Origin: RUG14223 sp051881075
Lineage (GTDB): Bacteria > Bacillota > Clostridia > Oscillospirales > Acutalibacteraceae
Length of the DNA stretch: 31,701 bases
Direction of reading: 5' to 3'
Assembly (NCBI GenBank): GCA_051881075.1
Contig: JBJEPE010000091.1
Coordinates: 1 to 31,701, forward strand
The translations under genes and the position numbers were made by a program. The notes under the pieces are model-generated. The model ran no database searches, was not told the DNA's origin, and saw nothing but the letters and a program-made list of their open reading frames with translations. How positions within the stretch are numbered: position 1 is the stretch's first letter; the number at the start of each line of letters is the position of its first letter. Below are positions 30,074 to 31,701 of the stretch, in pieces.

Positions 30074-30116
30074 AATAGGGGGCAACCTGACAATATTCAA
30101 TGGTATTACTAGGTAC
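30074..30116. repeat. Direct repeat copy 2 (43 bp)
   Basis: Second copy, four differences from the first. The G5-rich block stands out against the AT-rich surroundings. The 29937-30416 stretch holds these repeats, a promoter-like site and a terminator, but no gene. Confidence 0.7.
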
Positions 30117-30241
30117 ACAGCAACATATTCCTGCAACCGGCACTCTCGCCTGTGCTGATTACTGTATATATTATAATACAGCCCAAATTAAAATACCATG
30201 ACGTAATGTGAAAAAATTTTTTTCATTTTACGGCAAGTTAT

Positions 30242-30380
30242 TTTATGATATTCTTAAAATTAAGTATAATTATACTGTCATCCGACACTTAACGCAGTAT
30301 ATATGCAAATGAAAACAGTACTTATAATCTGCACTTATAACGAAAAACAGACCCTTTCAGGCCTGTTCTTCGTTTTTTTT
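30242..30380 (+). ncRNA. Possible ~105-nt small RNA unit (promoter-like site to terminator)
   Basis: A TATAAT at 30265-30270 with a weak TTTATG 17 bp upstream; the 14-mer ATTAAGTATAATTA around it is identical to that of the merR promoter. A hairpin with eight T residues closes the unit at 30340-30380. No coding frame with a ribosome site lies between. The transcript itself is inference. Confidence 0.3.
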
Positions 30381-30381
30381 A
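30339..30381. terminator. Bidirectional terminator after the BspA-like gene
   Basis: Stem AACAGGCC/GGGTCTGTT on the minus strand (one G-U, no mismatch), extended by ACGAA/TTCGT, with a T-run on both strands (T8 on plus at 30374-30381; five T on minus). It serves the minus-strand BspA-like gene. Confidence 0.75.
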
Positions 30382-30416
30382 TTTAGTTATATAAAATTTG
30401 TCATGAGTAAATATAG

Positions 30417-31701
30417 TTATACTATATATTGATAGCTTATGTTGTTATTCTTAGCATATGTTTCGGCGCATGAGCCTGCCTTACAGAAAATTGTAAGGTT
30501 TGGACAGTAATCAAAAACTCCAACACCAATATCTCTTACATTACTTGGAATAACAATACTCCTCAAGTTACCGCAACACCTAAAAGCGCAATAACCTAGT
30601 TTTGTCACATTGCTTGGTATTGTATATTCCTCATCTTCCTTTTGGCTTGGATAGCAAATTAATGTATTGTCTTTGAATAGCACGCCATCCTCGCTTTTAT
30701 AATACCTGTTGCCTTCGCTTACATTAATGCTTGTTAAGCTCTCGCTGAAATTAAAAGCATAAGAAGTAAAGTTTATTGCGCTATCAGGGATATTAACTAT
30801 CTTTAATTTATTAGTTACAAATGCAAGCTCCCCTATATCTGTTACTCCGTCCGGAATGCTGTATTCCGCATCCTCTTTAGCGCTGGGATAATATAATAAA
30901 GCAGTCATATCTTTTGAAAACAACACCCCATCCACGCTTGTGAGATATTTATTGTTCGCATCTACATTTATTGCTTTTAAACTTATACAGTCCATAAACG
31001 TAAGGGCGTCTAAGTCAGTTACACTATCAGGTATTTCTACTCTTGTTAAGTTTGTGCAGCCGGAAAATGCAAACATACCTATATATTTTACACTATTCGG
31101 GATTTCAATACCGGTTAGTATTTGGCAATTTTCAAATGCCGGATCATCTATGCTTGTTACAGTGTATCCGTTTATATCTGACGGTATAACTACATATTCA
31201 TCTGTGCCTATATACTTTGTTATTGTTGCTGTTTTTTGACTATCGTTTAAAGTATATTCAAATTGTTCGATAGATGTAGCAATGTGCTTATAATCAATTT
31301 TATTATCTATAGCGTATTTTTCTGCATATGACCCGGCATGGCAGAGAATCGTAGGATTTATACAGCCCTGAAAAGCATTTTGATTTATACTTGTTACACT
31401 GTTAGGAATTTTAACACTTGTTAAGCTTTTACAATTATAAAACGCACCCGAACCTATACTTGTTACACCTTCAGATATTTCTATACTTTTAAGGCTTGTA
31501 CAGCTTAAAAATACCTGAAAACCTATACTTTTCACACTGCCGGGTATCGTTATATCTGTTAAGCCCGTACAGTACCAAAATACCTCACTGCCTATATTTT
31601 TTACACTGTTAGGTATTGTTATGCTTGTTAAGTTTTCACAACCTATAAAAGCACTATCACCTATTTTTTCTACAAAACTGGGTATTATATAGCTTGTACC
31701 A
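30417..31701 (-). CDS. BspA-like leucine-rich repeat (LRR_5) protein, partial (N-terminus outside window)
   Basis: The frame stays open to the right edge, giving the last 427 residues of a larger protein. It consists of repeats of about 23 residues of the LRR_5 type (pattern LTSIxIPxSVTxIGxxAFxxC), seen in surface proteins of gut anaerobes. Two modules are visible: each ends in a cap (ILCHAGSYAEKYAIDN; IFCKAGSCAETYAKNN), and the second begins with a fresh strand region (FEYTLNDSQKTATITKY). Longer inserts with SVDGVLF occur twice. No C-terminal anchor or sorting signal is present. Surface location and binding role are inferred from the family; no signal peptide can be seen here. Confidence 0.88.
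   Translation of the reverse strand, partial: GTSYIIPSFVEKIGDSAFIGCENLTSITIPNSVKNIGSEVFWYCTGLTDITIPGSVKSIGFQVFLSCTSLKSIEISEGVTSIGSGAFYNCKSLTSVKIPNSVTSINQNAFQGCINPTILCHAGSYAEKYAIDNKIDYKHIATSIEQFEYTLNDSQKTATITKYIGTDEYVVIPSDINGYTVTSIDDPAFENCQILTGIEIPNSVKYIGMFAFSGCTNLTRVEIPDSVTDLDALTFMDCISLKAINVDANNKYLTSVDGVLFSKDMTALLYYPSAKEDAEYSIPDGVTDIGELAFVTNKLKIVNIPDSAINFTSYAFNFSESLTSINVSEGNRYYKSEDGVLFKDNTLICYPSQKEDEEYTIPSNVTKLGYCAFRCCGNLRSIVIPSNVRDIGVGVFDYCPNLTIFCKAGSCAETYAKNNNISYQYIV

Noticed and set aside
29792..30136. 114-codon minus-strand frame containing a repeated LNIVRLPPI segment
   Set aside because: It is the translation of the 43-bp direct repeats, overlaps the merR end and its terminator, and has no ribosome site.

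Overview
The window looks like a chromosomal segment of a low-to-moderate GC, Gram-positive anaerobe of the Clostridia, most likely an Oscillospirales/Ruminococcaceae-type gut or rumen bacterium. Pointers are AT-rich spacers, strong GGAGG ribosome sites with frequent GTG/TTG starts, the scpA-scpB-DUF2953-GerW-dac-rluB neighbourhood of spore-forming Firmicutes, a fermentative acetate kinase, a sortase with an LPQTG pilin-like substrate, and a BspA-like leucine-rich surface protein. The species assignment is inference. No tRNA, rRNA, CRISPR array, transposase or prophage gene was recognised.

Layout. At 1-4.2 kb lie the 5' part of secG and tmcAL (minus), then ackA and mnmA (plus). At 4.3-7.5 kb is a minus-strand operon for a carboxyltransferase, a biotin carrier and an OadA/5S-like carboxyltransferase, the subunit set of a soluble transcarboxylase. 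At 7.6-14.3 kb a long minus-strand run holds M50 protease, scpA, scpB, a DUF2953 protein, a GerW-like protein, a D,D-carboxypeptidase, rluB and a small GNAT-like protein, interrupted by an 880-bp gene-free stretch. At 14.5-18.2 kb are rpmB (plus) and typA followed by an unusual exonuclease-zinc ribbon-Nudix fusion (minus). At 18.2-21.6 kb a pilin/sortase pair sits between two large AT-rich gene-free stretches. At 21.6-24.2 kb asnS and asnA form an asparagine unit with a possible attenuator leader. At 24.3-24.9 kb is a YegP-like protein. At 25.0-29.1 kb is an envelope-acylation module (GNAT, carrier protein, MBOAT, SGNH protein). At 29.3-29.9 kb is a MerR regulator with a textbook 19-bp-spacer divergent operator-promoter. 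At 30.0-31.7 kb are a short direct repeat, a possible small RNA, and a BspA-like gene running off the right edge.

How the parts fit. The biotin operon can move carboxyl groups between an acyl-CoA and pyruvate/oxaloacetate, which would fit fermentative metabolism beside acetate kinase, although partner subunits may be elsewhere. AsnA makes the asparagine that AsnS loads onto tRNA. The carrier protein, MBOAT and SGNH protein resemble DltC, DltB and DltD and probably decorate a cell-surface polymer; no DltA-like ligase is present. Most regulatory observations (promoters, uORFs, attenuator, MerR operator, cre-like sites) were read by eye and are untested.
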